The position numbers were made by a program, and so were the translations under genes. From CAZNPL01 sp964574815 (GTDB lineage Bacteria; Planctomycetota; Phycisphaerae; UBA1845), in contig CAZNPL010000040.1 in assembly GCA_964574815.1 (NCBI GenBank), positions 1 through 64,000 of the forward strand: a stretch of DNA of 64,000 bases, read 5' to 3'. Shown here piece by piece: positions 16,629 through 25,288 of this stretch. The notes under the pieces are model-generated. The model was not told the origin of the DNA, ran no database searches, and saw nothing but the letters and a program-made list of their open reading frames with translations. How positions within the stretch are numbered: position 1 is the first letter of the stretch; every line of letters starts with the position of its first letter.

Positions 16629-17612
16629 CTATGCAGCCAGATCTACATCCCCCGGCGCGCTGTTCTCCTTCAGCCAGCCGAGCAGCTCCCGGATGCTCCC
16701 GGTGGCCAGTCCGATCGATGTGTCCGCCGCTCCGTAGTAGAGATTCAGTGTGTCACCGTCTTCCCCGACCGTATAGCCGCACGGAAACACGACGTAGCCC
16801 ACGTCGCCGGTGCGCTCGTATTCCTTCTCCGGCCCCATGACCCACTTCGGCGACCTGAGCAGACATCGCCGTGGATCCTCGAGGTCCAGCAGCGCCATCC
16901 CCAGCCGGTAGATGCAGCCGGCACCTGTCACTCGGCAGCCATGGTAAAGCATCAGCCACCCCTCCGCCGTTTCGATCAGCGGCGGCGACAGGCCGATCTT
17001 GTTGGCATCCCACCACGGGCCGCGCTTGGCACGCAGCAATAGTTGATGCTCGCCCCAGTGCTTCAAGTCGTCCGAGAAGGAGACCCAGATGTGGGCCTCC
17101 CCCGAACGCGGCACCGGCCGGTGGATCATCGCCCACTCGCCGTTGATCCGCCGCGGCAGAAGCGACGCGTCCTTGTCCTCAGGAGGCATCACGCTCCCGA
17201 GCCGCTCGAACGTTCGAAAATCGGAGGTCAACGCCAGCGACACGCCCGGCCCGGCCGGCGAGTAGCACGTGTACGCCACCGAGTACTTCTCCAACTCCGG
17301 GATCCACACGATGCGGGCGTCCTCAATGCCCCAGGCCTCTTCCGGATGCCCCTTCTCGTCCGGTTCCATCGTCGGTTTCGGATCGATCCGCCAGTTCGAC
17401 ACCCCGTCCGCGGAACGCGCCGCCGTCAGATGCGAACGCCCCGAGCAATCCTCAACCCGGCAAAGCAGCAGCGTCTCACCATTGGGCAGCTTCACAGCGC
17501 CGGGGTTGAACACCGTGTTCACGAAGTAAGGCCAGTCATAAGCCGTGAGAATCGGGTTGTCCGCGTGGCGACGGAACAGGCGCTGCCGCGGGTCGTTTTC
17601 ATGTACGGGCAT
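16629..17612 (-). CDS. GH130 family phosphorylase/hydrolase
   Basis: A 327-aa five-bladed propeller enzyme. Family marks are FNPGAVKLPNGETLLLCRVED, WGIEDARIVW with the catalytic Asp, KDASLLPRRI, HGCRVTGAGCIYRLG and VVFPCGYTVGEDGDTLNLYYG. GH130 members phosphorolyse or hydrolyse beta-mannosides (mannosylglucose, beta-1,4 and beta-1,2 mannosides, mannosylglucosylglycerate). It heads the operon with PIG-L, GT4 and GH100, 23 nt or more between genes. A ribosome binding site AAAGG is 11 nt upstream. Substrate cannot be read from sequence. Confidence 0.85.
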   Translation of the reverse strand: MPVHENDPRQRLFRRHADNPILTAYDWPYFVNTVFNPGAVKLPNGETLLLCRVEDCSGRSHLTAARSADGVSNWRIDPKPTMEPDEKGHPEEAWGIEDARIVWIPELEKYSVAYTCYSPAGPGVSLALTSDFRTFERLGSVMPPEDKDASLLPRRINGEWAMIHRPVPRSGEAHIWVSFSDDLKHWGEHQLLLRAKRGPWWDANKIGLSPPLIETAEGWLMLYHGCRVTGAGCIYRLGMALLDLEDPRRCLLRSPKWVMGPEKEYERTGDVGYVVFPCGYTVGEDGDTLNLYYGAADTSIGLATGSIRELLGWLKENSAPGDVDLAA

Positions 17613-17671
17613 ACTGATCGCTGCCTTTCAATAGCCGCCGGTCCGAAGTCGTTACGCCTCCGGAGTCGGAC

Positions 17672-18289
17672 TCAATTCAAACCATACCTGTTGGGGAAAA
17701 TGCCGGCGGGCGCCGAGGCCGCCACGCGGCGAAACGGCTGACAAACGGAGGCGGGTATCTTGCCGGGCAGTTGCCGCGACGCGAACGACCCACTCCATTC
17801 GCGAACGTCCGCCACCGTCACGACGACGTCCGGGTCGATCTCACGCGCCATTTTGATCACCGTCCGGACGCTCCGCCGGGGCACCACGACCAGGCAGACC
17901 GCCACCGGTCCGTTGCGCCCATTGCCGTCCAACGTCGTGACGATGAAATCGTTGAAGCGAAGCCGCGCCGCAACGGCCTGCCCGCGCCCCGGCGACACAA
18001 AGCCGACGATCTGCGTACCAAGCGCAAGCTTCTGTTCGAGCCACATCCCCACCGCGTTCCCGGTAGCAAACCCGGCCGCGAACGCGACGATGTTCTCCAG
18101 CCGATCGAGATGCGCCACCACGGCCGACAACGCCGAGACCCAGATCACGATCTCGACGAACGCCAGGCCGACGGCCAGCCCGCGAAAGCCACGCGTGACG
18201 CAGATGATGCGTATCGTCCCGACGGACACATCCGCGATGCGTGCAAAGAAAATTAGCACCGGAAGCCACGTCAGTTCCACGACTCCCAA
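17672..18289 (-). CDS. UPF0316 (DUF2179-containing) membrane protein
   Basis: A 205-aa protein. Three hydrophobic helices (about 5-25, 35-58, 62-82) precede a cytoplasmic DUF2179-like domain with QAVAARLRFNDFIVTTLDGNG and a VCLVVVPRRSVRTVIKMARE strand. The layout matches UPF0316 membrane proteins such as the Bacillus YebE type. Function is unknown. It lies 59 nt upstream of GH130 in the same direction and may share its promoter. Confidence 0.78.
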   Translation of the reverse strand: MGVVELTWLPVLIFFARIADVSVGTIRIICVTRGFRGLAVGLAFVEIVIWVSALSAVVAHLDRLENIVAFAAGFATGNAVGMWLEQKLALGTQIVGFVSPGRGQAVAARLRFNDFIVTTLDGNGRNGPVAVCLVVVPRRSVRTVIKMAREIDPDVVVTVADVREWSGSFASRQLPGKIPASVCQPFRRVAASAPAGIFPNRYGLN

Positions 18290-18326
18290 CTCCTCACTCT
18301 ATCGCCCTGCCCTGTAAGCCACGTTT

Positions 18327-18418
18327 TTCCGAGCCGCGCCCGTGTCTTTCCGAGCCGCGCCCATCAGGAAGCGGAACTTTGCCGTTTTAGAAACCGCTCC
18401 CTCACGGTCGCGGCTCGG
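18327..18418. repeat. dispersed Gly/Arg-coding repeat, two partial and one full copy
   Basis: Two copies of TTTCCGAGCCGCGCCC (from 18327 and 18347) and one inverted full copy of the 25-bp repeat at 18394-18418. The full copy forms the last codons and the stop of the VOC gene (ending SSEPRP). The same repeat occurs at 30757-31074, 40730-40754, 40821-40845 and 48842-48866. Confidence 0.75.
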
Positions 18419-18821
18419 AAGAAAGTGCCCGTGCGGCCACCTCCACTTTGTACCCGTCCGGGTCGAAGATGAACGTCTGAAACTGCCCGTCGTATAACCG
18501 GGGCCGCGTCGCCCTGAAGCCTCGCCGTTCGGCCTCGCTGTAAACCCGCTCGACCTCATCGTTCGAGTCCACTTCGAGACACAGATGGTCCATGCCGGCC
18601 AGTTCCGTCCCGGCAGGCAGCCCCTCGACCAGCACGATTGCAAACGCGCCGTTCCGCCGCCCCTCCGGCGAAACACAACGGCAGACCTTTTCGGACGACC
18701 GCACAGGCGGCACGCACTGCAATCCCAGCAGCGACTCGTAGAACGTCACGCTCTCGGAAAGGTCCCGCACGCGCAGTTGCACGTGGCCGATCCGGGAAAA
18801 TGAACAATGCACCGCCGCCAC
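18402..18821 (-). CDS. VOC (glyoxalase-fold) family protein
   Basis: A 139-aa protein from the GTG at 18821, which has GGAG 7 nt upstream; the open frame extends 76 residues further but without family similarity. It has the paired beta-alpha-beta-beta-beta modules of VOC enzymes: IGHVQLRVRDLSESVTFYE, LGLQCVPPV, MDHLCLEVDSNDEVERVY and FQTFIFDPDGYKVEVAAR. The expected metal ligands are His in GHVQL and MDHLC and Glu in KVEVA. The substrate is unknown. Its C-terminus runs into the dispersed repeat, so the natural stop may have been replaced. Confidence 0.75.
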   Translation of the reverse strand: MAAVHCSFSRIGHVQLRVRDLSESVTFYESLLGLQCVPPVRSSEKVCRCVSPEGRRNGAFAIVLVEGLPAGTELAGMDHLCLEVDSNDEVERVYSEAERRGFRATRPRLYDGQFQTFIFDPDGYKVEVAARALSSEPRP

Positions 18822-19124
18822 CGTCAGACTCCGTACCTGCCCTTGATCCAGGAACAATATGAACCGCCCGCCTAAGGAAGCCGTGAAACGCGCATGAAAC
18901 TTCCTTAATCCCGCCCTGCTCCTTAAGTGCTGGGGGCAGAGCGCATTTAGTCGATAGTGGTTGCAACAGGCCAGCAACGCCCGGCGGGTGGCCCGGAAGG
19001 TGGCCGACGTGCCGGGTCCGGACCCGGTGAACTGGCCGGTCGAGGCCACCGATTTCGAGTATCATCGAAAGCGGGAGGCGCGGTTGATCAACCAGCGGAC
19101 GTGGAACGACAGCCGCGGCGTGTG
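18822..19124. other. intergenic with a possible coding remnant
   Basis: No complete gene. See the plus-strand remnant ending at 19128. Confidence 0.4.
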
Positions 19125-19128
19125 CTAA
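18958..19128 (+). pseudogene. possible remnant of an unidentified protein
   Basis: Read in frame from 18958 this gives a compact protein-like tail including NWPVEATDFEYHRKREARLI and ending NDSRGVC. It has no start or ribosome binding site, follows an in-frame stop, and lies back to back with the RHS remnant. It reads like the C-terminus of a transposase or RHS-associated domain but matches no family I can name. Confidence 0.25.
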
Positions 19129-19664
19129 CCGGCATGGTTGCTGCCCATGGATGAACGATCGCTGACGCCAAAGGAGCGGTTCCTCGAAATCTGGCCGCCG
19201 CTGGCCGCCGTGCGGTAGTGTGCGATGAGGCGGTGGCCGTCGTAGTAGAAGTAGTCGCCGTTCTGGTGGGTCCCGTGGATGTCGTCGGCCAGGCCCTGTC
19301 TGCGGACGCGCCGGCCGAGGGCGTCGTAGGCGTAGTGGGCCAGGAAGTCGCCGGGCGCGCCGGTGGCGTCCAACTCGCGGACGTACCGGATGCGGTTCCA
19401 GGCGTCGTAGGCGTAGTGGAACTGGTCGTAGGCGTCGTGGAACTGGCCGTCGGAGACGAGGTTCCCGGCGGCGTCGTAGGTGAAGTTGTGCGTGGCGCCG
19501 TTGACGTCTCGGGTGACGATTTCGTTGGCGAAGTTGACGTTGTGGGTCTCGTTGCGGGTGGGGTCTATGAAGCCGTGGCTGCCGCCCTCCCCGGTGAGGA
19601 TGGCGTATGGAAGGTCGAGGTCGAAGGTGAGCGCTGCCAACGTTCGGCTAGTGCAGACCTTCAA
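19125..19664 (-). pseudogene. RHS-repeat protein remnant
   Basis: A 179-aa open frame consisting of RHS/YD repeats: NFTYDAAGNLVSDGQFHDAY, FHYAYDAWNRIRYVREL, FLAHYAYDALGRRVRRQ and YFYYDGHRLIAHY. Intact RHS proteins are usually over 1000 aa with a secretion domain and a C-terminal toxin after the core. This piece has neither. It starts within the end of the SUKH gene and ends abruptly after GGQISRNRSF. I infer a deletion of most of a polymorphic toxin gene. Confidence 0.75.
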
Positions 19665-20106
19665 TAAACTCCGTAAATGAGCCAGCCACTATGTCCATGT
19701 TGTCCATGGTCGGTTCGTCTGGCGATTCCCGTTCGTGATCCCAAAACCACACGGTACCACGGTCGTGTTCCCGAAGAGAGAGAAGAAGCAAGTTGCCGAA
19801 ATCGTCACAGGCAATGGGGCAGAATCCAGCAACGATGCGACCCTCATATGCGCTTAAGTTCTCGAGGAGGCCGTAATCGCGGTCATCGCACCACCCAAAG
19901 AAGAACTGAATGCAGGAATCTGTAGGTGCGCCACTCCTGGTTCTGAATGTGAAGTCCGAAGGCTCCGGCCGGCCGCCGTTATGCGCTATCAAGAAATACA
20001 CGTAATCGTCGGGCAGCGAGCCCCCAAGTATTGATTCGAGGGGCTTCAGCGTGTCCCTTCCACCCGTCAAGCTATCCGAAATCCGTTCTACGATCGTTAT
20101 TGCCAT
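19648..20106 (-). CDS. SMI1/KNR4 (SUKH) family immunity-type protein
   Basis: A 152-aa protein with the SUKH pattern LPDDYVYFLIAHNGGRPEPS, a central IVAGFCPIACDDFGNLLLLS and WFWDHERESPDEP. GGAGGT lies 10 nt before the ATG. SUKH proteins neutralise toxins of RHS/WapA-type systems. The gene partly overlaps the adjoining RHS fragment on the same strand, which supports a former toxin-immunity locus. Here the immunity gene precedes the RHS piece, whereas normally it follows the toxin, so the locus has been rearranged. Confidence 0.82.
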   Translation of the reverse strand: MAITIVERISDSLTGGRDTLKPLESILGGSLPDDYVYFLIAHNGGRPEPSDFTFRTRSGAPTDSCIQFFFGWCDDRDYGLLENLSAYEGRIVAGFCPIACDDFGNLLLLSLREHDRGTVWFWDHERESPDEPTMDNMDIVAGSFTEFIEGLH

Positions 20107-20390
20107 TTCCAGTGCAACCTCCTATGGATATCTCGCAGGGGACAGCATACTTGTTTCCCGCGTTGCCCCACGCACCGTTGCGCGGCCGCGTGCTATCGCT
20201 GGAGTATATCGTAAGACCCCTCGTGCTGACACCGCGTAAGCCGCCTGCAAACAACCGATGCTCGCCGGCGCCTTCCTTTAGGCTGACGGCTGACGGCTGA
20301 TGGCTGACGGCTTCTTCTGACAACTGAAAACTGACCACTGACAACTTGCCGGCAGCGCAGACGCACAGAAGCTGAATCGATCCGTCCCCC
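20107..20390. repeat. intergenic with a CTGACGG tandem repeat
   Basis: At 20280-20345 units of CTGACGG/CTGACGGCTGA recur with single-base changes and then pass into AACTGAAAACTGACC-like units. It lies upstream of the kinase stop and is probably a low-complexity repeat of no coding value. Confidence 0.5.
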
Positions 20391-21833
20391 CTACGAACGC
20401 CCCATCAAAGGAAGGCACACCTTGAACTCCGTCCCGCCCTCCGGGCGATTGGCCGCCGTGACGGTGCCGCCGTGAAGCCGGGCGACTCCGCGCACGATCG
20501 TGAGCCCCAGGCCGGCGCCGCGAAATGCGCGGTCCTCCTGCGGCACCTGGAAGAACCGATCGAACACCCGGTCGATGTACTCGGCCGGGATGCCCGGGCC
20601 ACGGTCACGCACCGCGATAAACACCTGCCGGCCTTCGATGGCCACTTCGATCTCGACCGCCCCCTCGGCCGGCGAATACCGAACGGCGTTGCGGATCAGG
20701 TTCCCCATCATCAGCCGCAGCATCTCGCCGTCGCCCGAGACGACCGGCGGCGAGGCCTCATCCTCCGCAAGGGCAAGCTTCGGAATCAGCTTCACCTCCT
20801 GCTGTGTTGCGATCGGCTGGCAGCGCGTCACCGCGTCCATCACGGCCTCGTTGACGCTCACCTGGTCGATGAACGAAGAACTCACGCCGGCCTCCGCGCG
20901 GGCCAGCGTCAACAGGCTGTCCACGATTCGCGCCAGCGACCGGGCCTCATCCTGTACGCCGGTGATAAACCGCTCGTGCTCCTCGGCCGTGCGGGCCTTC
21001 TGCAACAGGACCTGGGCCTCGCCCAGCAGAACGGCCAGCGGCGTCTTGAGCTCGTGCGACACCGACATCATGAACCGCTCCTGGGCCTCGAACGACTCCC
21101 GCAGCCGATCCACCATTTCGTCCAGCCGCGTCGCAAGCTCGCCGACCTCACCGGTCACACCGGCCCCGCCGAGCCGCACGCCCCAGTTGGACGCCGTAAG
21201 CCGGCGGACCTTCTCCGCAATCGTCTGCAGCGGCGCCAGCGCCCGATCGGCCAGCAGCCACGACGTAACCGCTGCCACCAGCAACCCCGAGGCCACGAGC
21301 ATCAACAGCAGGTTACGCAAATCTCGGACGGACTCGTTGACGGCATCCATCCGCGCCGCGACCTGAAGGTAGACCGACTCCGACTCCGAAACCGGCTCGA
21401 ACCGCGTCAACATCCTGACCGGCCCGACCTCCGCCTTCGCACCATCGCCGCCGATCGTCTCGAGTGCGCTCTTACCGGCCCGCGCCGCCGCCCGCGCCTT
21501 GTCACTCAATGGAAGCGTCCCGTCGCCCAGGCTGGACGACCGCTCGAGCACGGCCCCGTCCGCCGAGCGCAACTGGAAGTAGTAGCCGGGGAATCGAAGC
21601 CGGTTGAACCAAGACGCCGAGTCGTCCAGCGGCTGCTCGTCCGAGGCGGCCGTCAGCGCGATCGTCTCGGCCAGCACCTCCGCGCGGTCGCCGAGTCGCT
21701 CATCGAAGGTCTCGCGCAGCTCGCCCGCCCGGACCGCCAGCGTCACCGCACAGACGATCGCGAGAATGACCGTGAACACGGACGTGTAGAGCGAGGCGAT
21801 GCGAAACCGAAGGGTGTGAACGTGCCGCCACAT
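20391..21833 (-). CDS. sensor histidine kinase of an OmpR-type two-component pair
   Basis: A 480-aa kinase with two transmembrane helices (about 14-35 and 178-200) around a periplasmic sensor. HAMP follows (APLQTIAEKVRRLTASNWGV), then the HisKA box MMSVSHELKTPLAVLLGEAQ with His near 260, and an ATP domain with NLIRNAVRYS, DRGPGIPAEY and GAGLGLTIVRGV. It resembles the CusS/heavy-metal-sensor class. It starts 22 nt after the stop of its response regulator and is co-transcribed with it. The signal is unknown. Confidence 0.9.
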   Translation of the reverse strand: MWRHVHTLRFRIASLYTSVFTVILAIVCAVTLAVRAGELRETFDERLGDRAEVLAETIALTAASDEQPLDDSASWFNRLRFPGYYFQLRSADGAVLERSSSLGDGTLPLSDKARAAARAGKSALETIGGDGAKAEVGPVRMLTRFEPVSESESVYLQVAARMDAVNESVRDLRNLLLMLVASGLLVAAVTSWLLADRALAPLQTIAEKVRRLTASNWGVRLGGAGVTGEVGELATRLDEMVDRLRESFEAQERFMMSVSHELKTPLAVLLGEAQVLLQKARTAEEHERFITGVQDEARSLARIVDSLLTLARAEAGVSSSFIDQVSVNEAVMDAVTRCQPIATQQEVKLIPKLALAEDEASPPVVSGDGEMLRLMMGNLIRNAVRYSPAEGAVEIEVAIEGRQVFIAVRDRGPGIPAEYIDRVFDRFFQVPQEDRAFRGAGLGLTIVRGVARLHGGTVTAANRPEGGTEFKVCLPLMGRS

Positions 21834-21855
21834 GCCGTGCTCGCAGCTCCCGGCG

Positions 21856-22539
21856 TCAGCTCGACGGCTCCTGAAGGCTGAGCATGTACCCCGACCCGAT
21901 CACCGTGTGGATGAGCCGTCGCGAAAACCCCTTGTCCATCTTCCTGCGAAGCACGCTCACGTAAACGTCGATCACGTTGCTGTCGCTGTCGAAGTTCATG
22001 TCCCAGACGTGCTCGCCGATCGACGTGCGCGTCAGAAGCCGGTTGGGGTGCCGCATGAAGTACTCGAGCAGCGCGAACTCCTTCGCCGTGAGCCGGATCT
22101 GCTGCCCCGCCCGAGTGACCGTCCTCGAAAGCAGGTCCATCTCGAGGTCGTCGAACTTGAGCTTCGACGCCTCTTTCGCCTGCCCGCGCCGCAGCAGCGC
22201 CCGCAGCCGCGCCAGAAGCTCATCGAACTCGAACGGTTTGGGCAGATAATCGTCGGCCCCGGCGTCCAGCCCGGCCACCTTGTCCCCCGTCGCCGACAGC
22301 GCCGTCAGCATGAGGACCGGCGTGTCGATTTTCCGCCTCCGCAGGTTCCGGCACACCTGCAACCCGTCCTCATCCGGCAGCATCACGTCGAGCACGATCA
22401 CGTCGTAAGGCTCCACAACCGCCATCTCCTCGGCGTCGTGGCCCCTGGTCGCGACGTCCACGGCGTAGCCCTGCTCGCTCAGCCCCCGCCGAATGAACCC
22501 CGCCATCTTCGGATTGTCTTCGACCACCAGCACCCGCAT
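21856..22539 (-). CDS. OmpR/PhoB-family response regulator
   Basis: A 227-aa regulator. The receiver has the acidic pair E7, D8 and phospho-acceptor D51 in VIVLDVMLPDEDG, with the Lys in YLPKPF. The C-terminal winged helix shows LTAKEFALLEYFMRHPNRLL and NVIDVYVSVLRRKMD and ends IGSGYMLS. Closest in style to CusR/HprR. AAGGTGG sits 4 nt before the ATG; open sequence upstream is not conserved and is left out. It is upstream of its kinase on the same strand. Confidence 0.92.
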   Translation of the reverse strand: MRVLVVEDNPKMAGFIRRGLSEQGYAVDVATRGHDAEEMAVVEPYDVIVLDVMLPDEDGLQVCRNLRRRKIDTPVLMLTALSATGDKVAGLDAGADDYLPKPFEFDELLARLRALLRRGQAKEASKLKFDDLEMDLLSRTVTRAGQQIRLTAKEFALLEYFMRHPNRLLTRTSIGEHVWDMNFDSDSNVIDVYVSVLRRKMDKGFSRRLIHTVIGSGYMLSLQEPSS

Positions 22540-23078
22540 CGGTCCACCTTCACGCGGTTTCATTGCGCAGTCGGCTGCTACGCCACGCGACCGGCACGCA
22601 ACATTATTAGCCGCGCCAACGCCTCGCCACAACCGCCCAAGACGGGGCAATCCGCCGCTGCAACCAAGATCGAATGCCGCCTGGATCGTCACGGACCTCC
22701 GGAGCAGGGGGACTTTTTCAAGTTTCGCATCGCGCATCCGCCGCCGTATAATACAGCCGTACCATGGTGCAACGGCCGATCAAGGGTGCAGGGCGCCGGG
22801 CGCAAAGCATGAGTGCCGGCGCGCGCACGGATTAAGGACGCTTCATCTCGATTTAAGTCGGCTCTCACGGATATGAGGCATGCTGTCTGTGTGCCGTTGC
22901 AATAGACCGGGACGACAGAACCGGGCGATAGCCCATTGAAGCCAGGGCCGTGCGGGGTTTCAACTTAGTTCCGGCATACTGCCGGCCGAAAAGAGAGCAG
23001 GTAGTGGCCTCAGCCCTCAAGCCGACATAAGAATAGCAGGCTGTCGACCACGTCGGCGGCCCAGGGAGACGTCTTCAA
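22540..23078 (+). promoter_or_regulatory. promoter at 22724-22752 and about 325-nt leader
   Basis: The plus strand carries TTCGCA (22724-22729), a 17-nt spacer and a perfect TATAAT (22747-22752). A start near 22760 would leave a leader of about 320 nt before the PLP gene. It has several GC-rich inverted repeats (for example GCCGGCGCGC at about 22816, and GGCCGAAAAGAGAG after TTCCGGCATACTGCCGGCC near 22980). I compared the leader with common riboswitch cores by eye and found no match, and no gene with a ribosome binding site. Confidence 0.5.
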
Positions 23079-24209
23079 ATGGCAACGGACGCCGACAACA
23101 ACCGCAACTCTACGACACCGGTCGCAGACGACCCGAAGGCGCCGGACACCGTCCTCGACGGCGCCACCCCCGTTCTCACCCGCCTGCCCGCCGAGCTCGC
23201 CGCACAGCGAGACGTCGCCGTCGATCCCGATCGCGGCATCGACGAACGCCTCGAGGCCTTCGAAGATATCCTCGATTCCGAAGTCGGCGACACCATCCTC
23301 TCCCGCGCTCGCAACGTTGAACGCGAGGTCGGACTTCGACAGCTCTTCCTCAAGTTCGAAGGCGGAAACCCGACCGGCACCCAGAAGGACCGCATCGCCT
23401 TCGCCCAGGCCATGGACGCCCTCCGCCGCGGATACGACGCCATGACCGTCGCCACTTGTGGCAACTACGGCGCCGCAGTCGCGATGGCCGCGTCCTTCGC
23501 CGGCCTGCGGTGCTACATCTACATCCCCCAGGGCTACCGCACCAAGCGAATCGAAGAAATGACCGGCAGGGGCGCCGAAATCATCCGCTGCCCCGGAGAC
23601 TACGAAAACGCCGTGCGAATCTCAGAGGAGCGGGCCCGCAACGACGAAACCTACGACGCCAACCCCGGCGGCGCCAACACCGCCATCCAACTCCGCGCCT
23701 ACGGCGAAATCGCCTACGAGATCTACGACGAACTCCGCGACGCCCCGTCGGCCGTCGCCGTCCCCGTTTCCAACGGTACCACCCTCGCCGGCATCTACCG
23801 CGGATTCCTCAGCCTCTACCGCCGCGGCAAGACCTCGCGCATGCCGAAAATGGTGGCTGGATCCGCGCACAGGAAGAACCCGATCATTCACGCCATCAGG
23901 AAGGGCAAAACCAGTTGCGACGACCTGATCCCTGAACGCATCCGCGAAACCCACGTCAACGAGCCTTTGATCAACTGGCACGCCATCGACGGGCAGTACG
24001 CCCTCGACGCCATTCGCGACACCGGCGGCTGGGGCGGCGACGCCAGCGACAAGTCCATGCTCTTCAACGCCCGCGCTCTGCGTGAGTGCGAAGGACTCAG
24101 CGTGCTCCCCGCATCCACCGCCGGACTCAGCGTCCTCATCGACCGCCATCGCAAGGAACCACTGCCTAACGACCGCTACGTCGCCATCATCACAGGGAAG
24201 AAGTCATGA
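23079..24209 (+). CDS. fold-type II PLP enzyme, threonine synthase-like
   Basis: A 376-aa protein. The Schiff-base Lys is K103 in FEGGNPTGTQKDRIAFAQAM, followed by the phosphate loop VATCGNYGAAVAMAASFAGL and SNGTTLAGIYRGFLSL. These belong to threonine synthase and related cysteate synthase-type enzymes, which catalyse beta- or gamma-replacement on O-phospho or O-acyl amino acids. The context is not threonine biosynthesis: it overlaps by four bases a DUF1611 gene and is followed by a PP-loop/creatininase fusion and an epimerase. It may therefore supply an unusual amino acid to that pathway. The first 60 residues are a less conserved extension. Confidence 0.8.
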   Translation: MATDADNNRNSTTPVADDPKAPDTVLDGATPVLTRLPAELAAQRDVAVDPDRGIDERLEAFEDILDSEVGDTILSRARNVEREVGLRQLFLKFEGGNPTGTQKDRIAFAQAMDALRRGYDAMTVATCGNYGAAVAMAASFAGLRCYIYIPQGYRTKRIEEMTGRGAEIIRCPGDYENAVRISEERARNDETYDANPGGANTAIQLRAYGEIAYEIYDELRDAPSAVAVPVSNGTTLAGIYRGFLSLYRRGKTSRMPKMVAGSAHRKNPIIHAIRKGKTSCDDLIPERIRETHVNEPLINWHAIDGQYALDAIRDTGGWGGDASDKSMLFNARALRECEGLSVLPASTAGLSVLIDRHRKEPLPNDRYVAIITGKKS

Positions 24210-25282
24210 CCACACCCGTCGAAGGAAACGCCATCGTCTACTGCGAAGGGGCGTTCGGAACGCCCAATGGAAAGACCGCCCACGGACTCGTCCGCCGATC
24301 ACGGCGCTATGACATCCTTTCGGTTGTCGACTCGACTCACGCCGGGAAGGACGCCGGACAGATCCTCGACCACAGGCCCAATGGAATCCCCATCTGTTCC
24401 GACGTCGGCAGCGCATTCCAGAAGGCACGCAAACGACAGATCCGCCCCACACACCTGGTCGTCGGACTCGCCCCTGACGGAGGCCGGCTCGGCAAAAGAG
24501 CCCGCCAGGACATCCTCGACGCGATCCGCTTCAAACTGAACGTAGACTCCGGCCTTCACGACTTCCTCTCCGACGACCCGGCCATCGCAAGGCTCGCCGG
24601 CCAACTGAACGTGCAGATCCGCGACGTGCGAAAAACACCACCGAGAAGCCGGCTCCACTCCTTCACCGGAAAAATCGAACAGGTCGATTCCTTCAAAGTC
24701 GCCGTCCTCGGCACCGACTCGGCCGTCGGAAAACGAACGACGGCCTGGACCCTCGTCGAAGCCCTCGAACGCCGGGGGCAGTCGGCCGAACTCATCGGAA
24801 CCGGACAGACCGCATGGCTCCAGGGCGCCCGCTACTCCATCATGCTCGACTCGCTCATCAGCGACTTCATGGCCGGCGAGATCGAGCACGCCGTCTGGAG
24901 CGCCTGGAACGACCTCCACCCCGACGTCATCGTCATCGAAGGGCAGGGCAGTCTGATGAACCCGGCCTATCCCGGCGGCTACGAGATCCTTGCGGCCGCC
25001 CGCCCGAACGCCGTCATCATGCAGCACGCCCCCGCCCGCGTCGACTACGACGGATTCCCCGGTTACCCCATCCACCCGCTTGAAACCCAGATCCGCGCCG
25101 TCGAGCTGATCTCCTCGAAACCCGTGGTGGCCGTTACGATCAATCACGAAGGCCTCAACCCCGACCAGACGCGCGAGGCCTGCGAGCGAATCCGCCAGCG
25201 CACCGGCCTGCCGACGTGCGACGTTTTGCTCGACGGCGCCGACTCACTCATTGACGCGCTTACCCTTCCTGTCGAAGGATAG
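24206..25282 (+). CDS. DUF1611/DgcN-like P-loop protein
   Basis: A 358-aa protein. The N-terminal Rossmann-like half contains HLVVGLAPDGGRLGKRARQD; the C-terminal half carries a P-loop GTDSAVGKRTT (169-179), FMAGEIEHAVWSAWNDLHPD and DVIVIEGQGSLMNPAYPGGY. This is the DUF1611 family. Its characterised member DgcN N-acetylates D-glutamate, and the partner DgcA (an enolase-superfamily epimerase) then racemises the product. Here an epimerase of that superfamily is in the same operon, so the pair may recreate a DgcN/DgcA-type step. The ATG overlaps the stop of the PLP gene. Confidence 0.82.
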   Translation: MTTPVEGNAIVYCEGAFGTPNGKTAHGLVRRSRRYDILSVVDSTHAGKDAGQILDHRPNGIPICSDVGSAFQKARKRQIRPTHLVVGLAPDGGRLGKRARQDILDAIRFKLNVDSGLHDFLSDDPAIARLAGQLNVQIRDVRKTPPRSRLHSFTGKIEQVDSFKVAVLGTDSAVGKRTTAWTLVEALERRGQSAELIGTGQTAWLQGARYSIMLDSLISDFMAGEIEHAVWSAWNDLHPDVIVIEGQGSLMNPAYPGGYEILAAARPNAVIMQHAPARVDYDGFPGYPIHPLETQIRAVELISSKPVVAVTINHEGLNPDQTREACERIRQRTGLPTCDVLLDGADSLIDALTLPVEG

Positions 25283-25288
25283 TCAATC

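Noticed and set aside
22753..23078. Riboswitch resemblance (GEMM-like GCAAAG)
   Set aside because: A GCAAAG element is present but the surrounding helices do not match a known class, so it is left as an unassigned leader.
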